Part shown: positions 1 to 6,711 of the stretch, piece after piece
Layout: each line of letters begins with the position of its first letter
Numbering within the stretch: the stretch's first letter is position 1
Assembly: GCF_024124905.1 (NCBI RefSeq)
Contig: NZ_JAMXST010000005.1
Span: 248,001 to 312,000 of the forward strand
Direction of reading: 5' to 3'
Origin: Cellulosimicrobium cellulans
GTDB lineage: Bacteria > Actinomycetota > Actinomycetes > Actinomycetales > Cellulomonadaceae
Length of the DNA: 64,000 nt
The notes under the pieces: generated by a model
Seen by the model: only the letters and a program-made list of their open reading frames with translations
The model's database searches: none
What the model was told of the DNA's origin: nothing
Made by a program: the position numbers and the translations under genes

Positions 1-270
1 CTGGAACACGAAACCGACGTGGGCAGCGCGCAGTCGTGCCGCCTCCGCGTCTGCCAGGCCCGACGCCGGCTCGCCGTCCCACAGCACCTCGCCGCTCTCG
101 GCACGCAGCATCAGGGCGAGCACGTACAGCAGCGTCGACTTGCCCGACCCGGACGGCCCCGTCACGGCAGTCACGGCACCGGGCGCGAAGGCGGTCGTCA
201 GGTCGTCGATGACGGGCGGCGTGCCGTGGCGGTACGCGAACGTCAGACCGTCCGTCGCCAGGACGGTCAC
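1..270 (-). CDS. ABC transporter ATPase, MacB/LolD type (partial)
   Basis: N-terminal 90 residues of an ABC ATPase; the rest lies beyond the left edge. The Walker A motif GPSGSGKST and the start of the Q-loop (FVFQ at the edge) are visible. Family knowledge places it in the MacB/LolD class that pairs with FtsX-like permeases and an adaptor protein. The GTG start overlaps the TGA of the upstream adaptor gene (GTGA), so the two are translationally coupled. The equivalent gene of the second locus (32389-34383) is fused to its permease; whether this one is fused cannot be seen. Confidence 0.9.
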   Translation of the reverse strand, partial: MTVLATDGLTFAYRHGTPPVIDDLTTAFAPGAVTAVTGPSGSGKSTLLYVLALMLRAESGEVLWDGEPASGLADAEAARLRAAHVGFVFQ

Positions 271-1403
271 CCCGTGTCCGCCTCGAAGAGTCGGACGACG
301 TCGCCGACCTCGACGCCCTCCACCACCGAACGGCCCGAACCGCTCGACACGATCGTCACCGCGGCCTCGCGCCCGTCGGCGGTGCCGTCCTCCACGACGA
401 CCTGCACGGAGCCGTCCGCCCGCGTGCGCAGCGCCGCGGCGGGCACCGTAGGCCCGGTCGCCTCCTCGACGACGACGATCTCTCCGTCGAGGACGACGGA
501 CGCGACCACGTCAGCGGATGGCGCAGGTCCGCCGCCGGCGGTCCCGCCCTCGACGGCCCGCACGACGTCGAGCGCGGCGCAGTCCGACCCGCACACCGGG
601 CCTCCGTCGGGCGCCGTGAGCAGCAGCCGCAGCGACCCGTCGCTCGTGCTCGTCGCGGACGAGATCGTGGCGTCCCAGGTCGACTCGCCGCTCCGCACGC
701 GCGCAGGACCGCTCGTGGGGACGAGCGACGCCTGCTCGACGCTCAGCACCATCTCGAAGACCGGGTCCCCGGTGATCGTCGACACCAGGCGCTCGCCCGG
801 CGCGAGCACCGCGCCGACGACCACACCCGGATCGAGCACGATCCTGGCCGGGAGGTCGGTGACGAAGTAGACGTCGCCCGTGCGCACGACACCGTCGACC
901 GGGAACCCGGCATCCTTCTGCCACGCGCGCACCGCGCGCTCGGTCGCGGGCCCGAAGACGCCGTCGCCGCGACGCGCCGTCAGGTACCCGGCCTCGCGGA
1001 GGTACGCCTGGAGCTGGGCGACGTCCTGCCCCTCGGTACCCGCGCCGAGGTCGCGGAAGGCGGGCACACTGCCCGCGAGGACGACGACGGGGCGCAGCCC
1101 GACCGTGAGGAGCCGGTCCCCGGCCGCGACCGTCGCGCCCGGCTCCACGTCGACCGTCGTGACCGTGCCGGTACTCGCCCCGGCAACGAGGTCCGCCGTC
1201 GGCCAGGTCACCGTGACGGGCACGCTCACTGAGTGCCCGACGGTCTCCTCCGCCACGGTGTAGGTGAGCGCCTCCACCGAGGCGGTCTCGACCGTGGGCG
1301 GGGCGAGCGTCGCTCGCCCCGCCCACGCTCCGGCGCCGAGCGCCACCAGCACCGCGAGGACCCAGCCCGTCGTGGTGCGCCACGACCGACGTGCCGCTCT
1401 CAC
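267..1403 (-). CDS. Membrane adaptor with internal peptidoglycan-binding domain
   Basis: A 378-residue HlyD/MacA-like periplasmic-adaptor protein. One N-terminal membrane helix (residues about 14-30) is followed by beta-rich adaptor segments and an internal PG_binding_1 domain at about 121-167 with the motif GVFGPATERAVRAWQ. It is homologous to the adaptor at 34380-35642: both carry a conserved RDL, then a G-x-D-V-x-Q-L-Q stretch and FGP-x-T-x-x-AVRA. It sits between a lipoprotein gene and an ABC ATPase whose start overlaps its stop. In a monoderm cell the PG-binding domain could tether the adaptor to the wall (inference). Confidence 0.85.
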   Translation of the reverse strand: MRAARRSWRTTTGWVLAVLVALGAGAWAGRATLAPPTVETASVEALTYTVAEETVGHSVSVPVTVTWPTADLVAGASTGTVTTVDVEPGATVAAGDRLLTVGLRPVVVLAGSVPAFRDLGAGTEGQDVAQLQAYLREAGYLTARRGDGVFGPATERAVRAWQKDAGFPVDGVVRTGDVYFVTDLPARIVLDPGVVVGAVLAPGERLVSTITGDPVFEMVLSVEQASLVPTSGPARVRSGESTWDATISSATSTSDGSLRLLLTAPDGGPVCGSDCAALDVVRAVEGGTAGGGPAPSADVVASVVLDGEIVVVEEATGPTVPAAALRTRADGSVQVVVEDGTADGREAAVTIVSSGSGRSVVEGVEVGDVVRLFEADTG

Positions 1404-1458
1404 GGAGCCGTCCTGCCGCGTCGGGCTCGACTCCTAGCGTCTCGCTCCGGTGCCGAGA

Positions 1459-2040
1459 TCACGACCCGAGCCCCGCCGGTGGGTCGCTGAGATCAGGAGA
1501 GAAGACGATTCCGGACTCGACACAGATCCCCTTGAGCCGGAACCACTCCGACTCCTCGATCTCGGGATCCTGCTCGTAGAGGTCCATGTAGGGCGCCCAG
1601 ACCTCCTCGCCGGCGTCGAACCCCTCGACCCACGACGCCTTCGACGGCGGATCCGGCAGGTCGTACCCCTGCGCCGCGAGGCACTCCCACGTCTCGACGG
1701 ACTGGTCGTAGACCGTCCCCGTCGGATAGTCGACGAAGCCGGCGAGCGGCTCGGACTCCTCCCAGCACTCGTAGGCCGCGGCCTGGAGCCGCTCGACCTG
1801 CGCGGGCGGCACGCCGTCCGCCGAGTAGCTCGCGCTCCCGTCGACCTCGGCCTGCGCGTACGGCAGCCCACGTTCTCCCATGCACGCGGCGACGGCACGA
1901 TCGAGCCGCTCGTGGGCCTGCAGGGTCTCGAGCATCCACCCCGGCTGCGCGTAGGACGCCGTGGGTGCCGGAGCAGGGAGCTCCGCGGTGCACGCCGTGG
2001 CACCCCCGAGGAGCGCGACGAGCACGACGGCACGTCGCAC
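1459..2040 (-). CDS. Four-cysteine putative lipoprotein, locus 1
   Basis: A 193-residue secreted lipoprotein of unrecognised family. I chose the GTG that places a hydrophobic stretch directly before the lipobox-like ATAC (lipidated Cys17); the frame stays open upstream but without a signal-like sequence. The mature part has exactly four further cysteines, in contexts ACM, ECW, ECL and ICV, and is acidic and Trp/Tyr-rich. The lipoprotein at 35639-36574 shows the same spacing logic, including a C-M-x3-G-x2-Y element and a W-x(1,2)-C-x(7,8)-D-L-P element, so I treat the two as paralogues. It lies directly upstream of the PG-binding adaptor. Confidence 0.75.
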   Translation of the reverse strand: MRRAVVLVALLGGATACTAELPAPAPTASYAQPGWMLETLQAHERLDRAVAACMGERGLPYAQAEVDGSASYSADGVPPAQVERLQAAAYECWEESEPLAGFVDYPTGTVYDQSVETWECLAAQGYDLPDPPSKASWVEGFDAGEEVWAPYMDLYEQDPEIEESEWFRLKGICVESGIVFSPDLSDPPAGLGS

Positions 2041-2092
2041 GCTGCGCGCTCGGCACCCGCGACCTGCGCCCTCCCGCGCGACTGCCCGACGG

Positions 2093-2410
2093 TCAGCGGA
2101 CACTGCAGTCACCCGACCCCCGGGGCCACTCGTCGTCGTCGACGCCGCTCGACACGGACCAGCCCGTGAAGCGAACTCCCGCACGCACGATCCCGTAGAC
2201 CCGAGTCTTCGACGATCCCGACGTGATGTCGATCCTGTCGTTGGCGTTCACCCAGACCCAGCCGAGTGCGTTCCCTCGCGTGACGACCTGACGGTCGGCA
2301 GGGCAGTCCGTGTAGTCCGCGATCAGCGCGGCGGAAGCCGTCCCTGCACCGCCGAGAACCAGTCCGGCACCCAGTGCGCCCGTGACAAGTCCTGTGAGAA
2401 CTCTCTTCAT
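2093..2410 (-). CDS. Small secreted protein, locus 1
   Basis: A 105-residue protein with a classical Sec signal peptide (MKR, hydrophobic core, ASA cleavage at about residue 27). The mature protein is about 78 residues with two cysteines (36 and 102) that could form one disulfide. The start is fixed by a GAGGGGG ribosome-binding site. No family is recognised. It begins the locus that continues with the four-cysteine lipoprotein and the adaptor/ABC genes, and occupies the position that an I36-like secreted protein holds in the second locus. Cargo, bacteriocin-like peptide or inhibitor are all possible. Confidence 0.7.
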   Translation of the reverse strand: MKRVLTGLVTGALGAGLVLGGAGTASAALIADYTDCPADRQVVTRGNALGWVWVNANDRIDITSGSSKTRVYGIVRAGVRFTGWSVSSGVDDDEWPRGSGDCSVR

Positions 2411-2494
2411 CTCAGCCCCCTCACTGAAGACACGGCGGAGGCCAGACACCTGCGTCAACCCCCTGCCGACCAGCGCACACGCGCCGACCACCTG

Positions 2495-2524
2495 ACGCTA
2501 GGGGGCACTGCTCGGATAATGCAA
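2495..2524 (-). promoter_or_regulatory. Promoter of the small secreted protein gene
   Basis: Reading leftward, a TTGCAT -35 and a TAGCGT -10 are separated by 18 bp. The -10 is the same hexamer as in the LPMO promoters. A 5' untranslated region of about 80 nt would follow. Pattern match only. Confidence 0.4.
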
Positions 2525-2710
2525 GCACCCCTTCCCAATGCGTGGCCGCTCGATGCCACCCGCTACGGGGTCCCCGCACACCTCGGGCCCCGCAGCCCCT
2601 CTCCCGTGTGCGTTCCTCGACCCGCCAGGTGCGTCCTGACCTGCGCCGTCGTACAACCCGGCGGCGTGCTTAGGGGCAATCACCTACCTCCCGTAATCCT
2701 CGCGGAACCG

Positions 2711-2739
2711 TTGCCCGGGGAAGCGGGCGTGCCTAGCGT
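2711..2739 (+). promoter_or_regulatory. Promoter of LPMO gene 1
   Basis: TTGCCC -35 and TAGCGT -10 with a 17-bp spacer, about 70 nt upstream of the start codon. The other two LPMO genes have equivalent elements at nearly the same distance, which strengthens the call. Confidence 0.5.
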
Positions 2740-2810
2740 CCGTCGGGTCAAGGCCGACGAACCGGGCTTCGCGCCGCCGTCGGCACCCCGACCAAGGAAG
2801 CGAGACCCTC

Positions 2811-3551
2811 ATGAGACGACTCCGCGCGACCCTCGTCGCCGCCGTCGTGGGCGCGGCCGCGATCGTCGCCCCGGTCGTGGTCGCCCCGAGCGCCTCGGCG
2901 CACGGCTGGATCACCTCGCCCGCGAGCCGCCAGGAGCAGTGCGCCAGCAGCGGCACGCTCTCGTTCGACTGCGGCGAGATCAAGTACGAGCCGCAGAGCG
3001 TCGAGGCCGTCAAGGGCTCGATGCAGTGCTCCGGCGGCAGCCGGTTCGCCATCCTCGACGACAGCAGCAAGCCCTGGAAGCGGACGACCGTGGGCAGCAC
3101 CGTGACGTTCCAGTGGGAGCTCGAGGTCGCGCACGCCACGAGCACGTGGGAGTACTTCGTCGACGGCGTGCTCTTCAAGACGTTCAACGACGGCGGCAAG
3201 CGCCCGGCGTACGACGTCTCGCACACGCTCACCGGCCTGCCGTCGGGCAACCACACGATCCTCGCGCGGTGGAACATCGCCGACACGAACAACGCGTTCT
3301 ACAACTGCGTCGACGTGAACGTCAACGGCACCGGCGGCAACGATCCGGACCCCGAGCCGACCGACCCGGAGCCCACCGACCCCGGGCCCGGGGAGTGCAC
3401 CGCCCCGGCGTGGGCCGCCGGCTCCGTCTACCTCGGCGGCGCCACGGTGTCGCACGACGGCCGCACCTACCAGGCCAAGTGGTGGACGACGGGCGAGAAC
3501 CCCGCCCAGAGCGGCCAGTGGGGCGTCTGGAAGGACCTCGGCGCCTGCTGA
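2811..3551 (+). CDS. AA10 lytic polysaccharide monooxygenase with CBM5, copy 1
   Basis: A secreted copper enzyme that oxidatively cleaves chitin. The 246-residue precursor has a signal peptide ending ASA-HGW, exposing His31 as the N-terminal copper ligand; His108 in VAHATSTWEY completes the histidine brace. The catalytic domain (31-172) is of the short AA10 type resembling the chitin-active Jonesia enzyme. A PDPEPTDPEP linker follows, then a CBM5/12 chitin-binding domain (about 200-246) with the AKWWT signature. The ATG has an upstream GGAAG. First of three tandem paralogues; its 3' end is almost identical in DNA to copy 3. Confidence 0.95.
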   Translation: MRRLRATLVAAVVGAAAIVAPVVVAPSASAHGWITSPASRQEQCASSGTLSFDCGEIKYEPQSVEAVKGSMQCSGGSRFAILDDSSKPWKRTTVGSTVTFQWELEVAHATSTWEYFVDGVLFKTFNDGGKRPAYDVSHTLTGLPSGNHTILARWNIADTNNAFYNCVDVNVNGTGGNDPDPEPTDPEPTDPGPGECTAPAWAAGSVYLGGATVSHDGRTYQAKWWTTGENPAQSGQWGVWKDLGAC

Positions 3552-3601
3552 CCTGACACCTCTCACCGAGCGCTGCACACTCGCGGCCGGGAGACGCACC
3601 T
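3467..3601 (+). repeat. Direct repeat, LPMO1 3' end (copy A)
   Basis: The last part of the CBM5 coding sequence, the stop codon and the 3' flank into the terminator match 5581-5716 with only a single-base indel by eye, although the two catalytic domains differ at many positions. Confidence 0.9.
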
Positions 3602-3622
3602 CTGTGCGCATCTCCCGGCCGC
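3583..3622 (+). terminator. Terminator of LPMO1
   Basis: An inverted repeat with a 12-bp GC-rich perfect core (GCGGCCGGGAGA and its complement) just after the stop. The left arm is identical to that of the copy-3 terminator; the right arm differs by an insertion. No U-tract, as is common in actinobacteria. Confidence 0.7.
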
Positions 3623-3816
3623 GGGCGCATCCCTGACCGGCGGACGCACGACGTTTCTCCGAGGTCCGCCGCCCGGACGCCGAGGACCGGTCCCTGCGGA
3701 GACGGCCGGGCTACGTGGTCCCCACATGTTTTTCACCCGCCGAGGGGCTCGGGACGGGCTCTCCGCCCCCGCGGGCACGACCGCGCAGGCGCACGATCCC
3801 GGCGAACCGGGCCCGC

Positions 3817-3840
3817 CGGGTACGGGACTTCCCGTACCCG
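3817..3840. promoter_or_regulatory. Palindromic operator upstream of LPMO2
   Basis: A perfect inverted repeat, CGGGTACGGGA and its complement with a 2-bp spacer, about 20 bp upstream of the predicted -35 of LPMO2. Position and symmetry suggest a binding site for a dimeric regulator. The other two LPMO promoters show no equivalent at this position. Confidence 0.5.
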
Positions 3841-3860
3841 ATCCCGGTCGTGCGTAGTCG

Positions 3861-3890
3861 TTGAGCGGACGCGTCCGGGCTGCCTACGGT
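3861..3890 (+). promoter_or_regulatory. Promoter of LPMO gene 2
   Basis: TTGAGC -35 and TACGGT -10 with an 18-bp spacer, 72 nt from the start codon, matching the layout of the other LPMO promoters. Confidence 0.45.
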
Positions 3891-3962
3891 CCACCCCGTC
3901 ACGGCCGACGGTGCGGGCTCCGCACGGCGTCGGCCCTCCCCGACACAGGAAGCGAGTCCCCC

Positions 3963-4706
3963 ATGAAGCGACTTCGCGCGGCGCTCCTCGCCGCCGTCGT
4001 GGGCGCGACCGCGATCATCGCCCCGATCGCGATCGCCCCCAGCGCCTCGGCGCACGGCTGGATCACGTCCCCCCCGAGCCGGCAGGACCAGTGCGCCACC
4101 GGCGCCACGTCCTTCGACTGCGGCGGGCTCAAGTACGAGCCGCAGTCCGTCGAGGCCGTCAAGGGCTCGATGCAGTGCTCCGGCGGCAGCGGCTACACGA
4201 TCCTCGACGACGCGTCGAAGCCCTGGCCCCGCACGACCACCGGCCAGGAGGTGACCTTCCAGTGGAAGCTCACCGCGAACCACGCGACGAGCGTGTGGGA
4301 GTACTTCGTCGACGGCCAGCTCTTCGCGTCGTTCGACGGCGGCGGCGTGCAGCCCCCCAAGGACATCTCGCACACCCTCAAGGGCCTGCCCCTCGGCAAC
4401 CACACGATCCTCGCGCGCTGGAGCGTCGCGGACACGGTGAACGCGTTCTACAACTGCGTCGACCTCACGGTCACGGCGGACGGCACGAACCCCGGCGGGG
4501 AGAACCCCGGCGGCGGCGAGGGCGAGAACCCGGGCGGCGGCGAGCCGGGCCAGTGCACCGACCCGGCGTGGTCCTCGACCGCGACGTACACCGGCGGGGC
4601 GAAGGTCTCGCACGACGGGAACATCTACGAGGCGAAGTGGTGGACGCTGAACAACGTCCCGGGCGCCGAGCAGTGGGGCCCGTGGAAGCTGGTCGGCGCC
4701 TGCTGA
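3963..4706 (+). CDS. AA10 lytic polysaccharide monooxygenase with CBM5, copy 2
   Basis: Second chitin-type LPMO, 247 residues. The ATG was chosen over an upstream in-frame start because it gives a signal peptide ending ASA-HGW and has AGGAAG upstream. The mature N-terminal His and the second brace His (in ANHATSVWEY) are present, as is the conserved AFYNCVD near the domain end. The linker is Gly/Glu/Asn-rich (GGENPGG repeats) rather than the Asp-Pro-Glu-Pro type of copies 1 and 3, and the CBM5 is more divergent (STATYTGG, AKWWTLNN). This is therefore the outlier of the three. Confidence 0.95.
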   Translation: MKRLRAALLAAVVGATAIIAPIAIAPSASAHGWITSPPSRQDQCATGATSFDCGGLKYEPQSVEAVKGSMQCSGGSGYTILDDASKPWPRTTTGQEVTFQWKLTANHATSVWEYFVDGQLFASFDGGGVQPPKDISHTLKGLPLGNHTILARWSVADTVNAFYNCVDLTVTADGTNPGGENPGGGEGENPGGGEPGQCTDPAWSSTATYTGGAKVSHDGNIYEAKWWTLNNVPGAEQWGPWKLVGAC

Positions 4707-4720
4707 CCCGCTGACCCCGC

Positions 4721-4764
4721 GACGGCGGGTGTCCTCGTCCCTCGGGGCGAGGGCACCCGCCGTC
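4721..4764 (+). terminator. Terminator of LPMO2
   Basis: A long GC-rich inverted repeat (GACGGCGGGTG with matching GCACCCGCCGTC, plus inner CCTCG/CGAGG) starts 14 nt after the stop codon. Confidence 0.75.
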
Positions 4765-4825
4765 GTGCGTGCCGGGCGTGGACGGCGCGCCGGGGTACGC
4801 GGAAGCACGTACGAGCTTTGCCCAA

Positions 4826-4854
4826 TTGTCCGCACTCCGCACATTTCGTAGCGT
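4826..4854 (+). promoter_or_regulatory. Promoter of LPMO gene 3
   Basis: TTGTCC -35 and TAGCGT -10 separated by 17 bp, about 80 nt before the start codon, parallel to the LPMO1 promoter. Confidence 0.5.
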
Positions 4855-4936
4855 CGACAGTGCCCGATCCGAGAGCGGCCCGCGACGAAGCGCGCCGCAG
4901 GACCCATGCACCACCGGATGGAGAGCGAGACAACTC

Positions 4937-5665
4937 ATGCGAAGACTGAGAGCGGTACTCCTGGCGGCCGTCGTCGGCGCGGTCGCGATCATCGCCCCCG
5001 TGGCCATCGCCCCCAGCGCGAGCGCGCACGGCTGGATCACGTCCCCGCCCAGCCGGCAGGACCACTGCGCGAAGGGCACGACGTCCTTCGACTGCGGCGG
5101 CATCAAGTACGAGCCGCAGTCCGTCGAGGCGCCCAAGGGCTCGATGAAGTGTTCCGGCGGCAGCGGGTTCAGCATCCTCGACGACACGAGCAAGCCGTGG
5201 CCGCGCACGCAGACCGGCACGTCGGTGACCTTCCAGTGGAACCTCACCGCGGCGCACAACACGAGCACGTGGGAGTACTTCGTCGACGGCGTGCTCTTCA
5301 AGACGTTCAACCAGGGCGGCGCACAGCCCCCGAGCAACATCTCCCACACGCTGACCGGTCTGCCCGAGGGCAACCACACGATCCTCGCGCGCTGGAACGT
5401 GTCGAACACGGTGAACGCGTTCTACAACTGCGTCGACCTCAAGATCGGCGCCGGCGGCACGGACCCGGGCGACCCGGACCCCGAGCCCACTGACCCCGAG
5501 CCCGGCGAGTGCACCGCGCCCGCCTGGGCCGCCGGGTCGGTGTACGTCGGCGGCGCGAACGTCTCGCACGAGGGCCGCAACTACCAGGCCAAGTGGTGGA
5601 CGACGGGCGAGAACCCCGCCCAGAGCGGCCAGTGGGGCGTCTGGAAGGACCTCGGCGCCTGCTGA
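4937..5665 (+). CDS. AA10 lytic polysaccharide monooxygenase with CBM5, copy 3
   Basis: Third chitin-type LPMO, 242 residues. The signal peptide ends ASA-HGW; the second copper-ligand His lies in AAHNTSTWEY. The catalytic domain is followed by a short DPDPEPTDPEP linker and a CBM5 nearly identical to that of copy 1. The chosen ATG gives the expected signal peptide; the longer upstream reading is discarded. Own promoter and terminator suggest independent transcription. The mosaic of a diverged catalytic part and a near-identical 3' part suggests recombination with copy 1. Confidence 0.95.
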   Translation: MRRLRAVLLAAVVGAVAIIAPVAIAPSASAHGWITSPPSRQDHCAKGTTSFDCGGIKYEPQSVEAPKGSMKCSGGSGFSILDDTSKPWPRTQTGTSVTFQWNLTAAHNTSTWEYFVDGVLFKTFNQGGAQPPSNISHTLTGLPEGNHTILARWNVSNTVNAFYNCVDLKIGAGGTDPGDPDPEPTDPEPGECTAPAWAAGSVYVGGANVSHEGRNYQAKWWTTGENPAQSGQWGVWKDLGAC

Positions 5666-5716
5666 CCTGACACCTCTTCACCGAGCGCTGCACACTCGCG
5701 GCCGGGAGACGCACCT
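5581..5716 (+). repeat. Direct repeat, LPMO3 3' end (copy B)
   Basis: Counterpart of 3467-3601: CBM5 end, stop codon, spacer and left terminator arm, matching except for one extra T after the stop codon. Confidence 0.9.
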
Positions 5717-5737
5717 GCGCGTGCGTCTCCCGGCCGC
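5698..5737 (+). terminator. Terminator of LPMO3
   Basis: A perfect 17-bp stem (GCGGCCGGGAGACGCAC and complement) with a 6-nt loop, 32 nt after the stop. It may also serve the convergent S4-domain gene. Confidence 0.8.
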
Positions 5738-5779
5738 ACGCGTCTGCCGCTCGGTCCTGGGCCGCTCGCCGAAGCGGCG

Positions 5780-6160
5780 TCAGCCGCGGCCGCGGAGGCG
5801 GTCGAGGTCGCGGCGCTCGCGCTTCGTCGGGCGGCCCGCGCCACGCTCGCGGACCGCGACGCGGACGGTCAGCTCCCGGGGCGGAGGGGGCGGGCTCTGG
5901 TCGACCACGGCCTGTGCGGCCAGAGGCGCGGAGACGCGCTTCACCAGCACCTTCTCCACGACGAGGATCCGCTCGGCCGGGCCGCCGCGCACGACGACGC
6001 GGTCGCCGACCTTGACGCTCGTCGCCGGCTTCGCGCGCTCTCCGTTCACCCGCACGTGCCCGGCCTTGACCGCCGCGGTCGCCTGCGAGCGGCTCTTGAA
6101 CACCCGGACCGCCCAGAGCCAGCTGTCGACGCGCGCGCTCGTCGCCTCCGTCGTCGCCAT
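5780..6160 (-). CDS. S4-domain RNA-binding protein, Hsp15/HslR-like
   Basis: A 126-residue protein with an N-terminal S4 domain (about residues 9-70; RVDSWLWAVRVFKSRSQA start, AGHVRVNGE turn) and a basic C-terminal tail (GRPTKRERRDLDRLRG). In E. coli the family member Hsp15 binds 50S subunits carrying stalled nascent chains; a matching role here is by family only. It converges on LPMO3 and diverges from the GlsB-like gene. Confidence 0.85.
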   Translation of the reverse strand: MATTEATSARVDSWLWAVRVFKSRSQATAAVKAGHVRVNGERAKPATSVKVGDRVVVRGGPAERILVVEKVLVKRVSAPLAAQAVVDQSPPPPPRELTVRVAVRERGAGRPTKRERRDLDRLRGRG

Positions 6161-6234
6161 CCCCCGAGCCTAGCGACCACGCGCGCGGCTCCCGGCGTGC
6201 GAACCGCCCCGCCCCGTGCCACCGTGAAGTCAGG

Positions 6235-6258
6235 CATACGGGGCAGTTACGCCGTATG
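6235..6258. promoter_or_regulatory. Inverted repeat upstream of GlsB-like gene
   Basis: CATACGG and its complement with a 10-bp spacer, 33-56 bp before the start codon. Possible operator or promoter overlap; no regulator is assigned. Confidence 0.35.
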
Positions 6259-6290
6259 ACCGTTTCGTCCCCCAGAGAACGGAGACAGGG

Positions 6291-6560
6291 ATGAGCTTCA
6301 TCGGGTGGATCCTCATCGGCCTCATCATGGGCGCGATCGCACGCGCCATCCTGCCGGGCAAGGCAGCAGGGGGCTGGATCGTCACGCTGATCGTGGGTGT
6401 GCTGGGTGCCCTCCTCGGCGGGTGGATCGGCGGCGCGCTGTTCGGCGCGGACGCCAACGACGAGTTCTTCTCGCTCACCACGTGGTTCTGGGCCTTCGTC
6501 GGCTCGCTGCTCGTGCTGCTCATCTGGGGCGCGATCGCAGGACGTTCGGCGCGCAAGTAG
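6291..6560 (+). CDS. GlsB/YeaQ/YmgE family stress membrane protein
   Basis: An 89-residue protein with three hydrophobic segments and glycine-zipper motifs (GLIMGAIARAILPGK; GVLGALLGGWIGGALFG), the hallmark of the transglycosylase-associated/GlsB family induced by envelope or general stress in other bacteria. The ribosome-binding site GGAGA precedes the ATG. Monocistronic, bounded by a terminator hairpin. Confidence 0.9.
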   Translation: MSFIGWILIGLIMGAIARAILPGKAAGGWIVTLIVGVLGALLGGWIGGALFGADANDEFFSLTTWFWAFVGSLLVLLIWGAIAGRSARK

Positions 6561-6594
6561 GCGGCGCGCGACCGCCGCGACCGACGGCGTCCCC

Positions 6595-6623
6595 GGCCCG
6601 GGCTCCCTGGCGGAGCCCGGGCC
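6595..6623 (+). terminator. Terminator of GlsB-like gene
   Basis: A perfect 12-bp stem, GGCCCGGGCTCC and its complement, with a 5-nt loop, 34 nt after the stop codon. Confidence 0.8.
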
Positions 6624-6711
6624 GTCGTCGTCCCGGCCGTCGTCGCCCGGTCCCGCGGGCCGCCGCCAAAAGCGTGGACACCCCGGACGCGCCGCGGTCA
6701 CGCTGGACCGC

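Larger units (their letters stand above)
2411..2810. other. Divergent intergenic region
   Basis: This stretch separates the minus-strand secreted-protein gene from the first LPMO. It holds a promoter for each side (listed separately) and no convincing small gene. Base composition is less GC-rich than the flanks. Confidence 0.6.

Noticed and set aside
2093-2410. Lactococcin 972-type bacteriocin
   Set aside because: The neighbourhood (ABC exporter, small secreted protein) is suggestive, but the sequence lacks the characteristic C-terminal pattern, so I left it unclassified.
6397-6711. In-frame N-terminal extension of the double GNAT protein
   Set aside because: It overlaps the GlsB-like gene and its terminator; the ATG at 6712 begins the recognisable protein.
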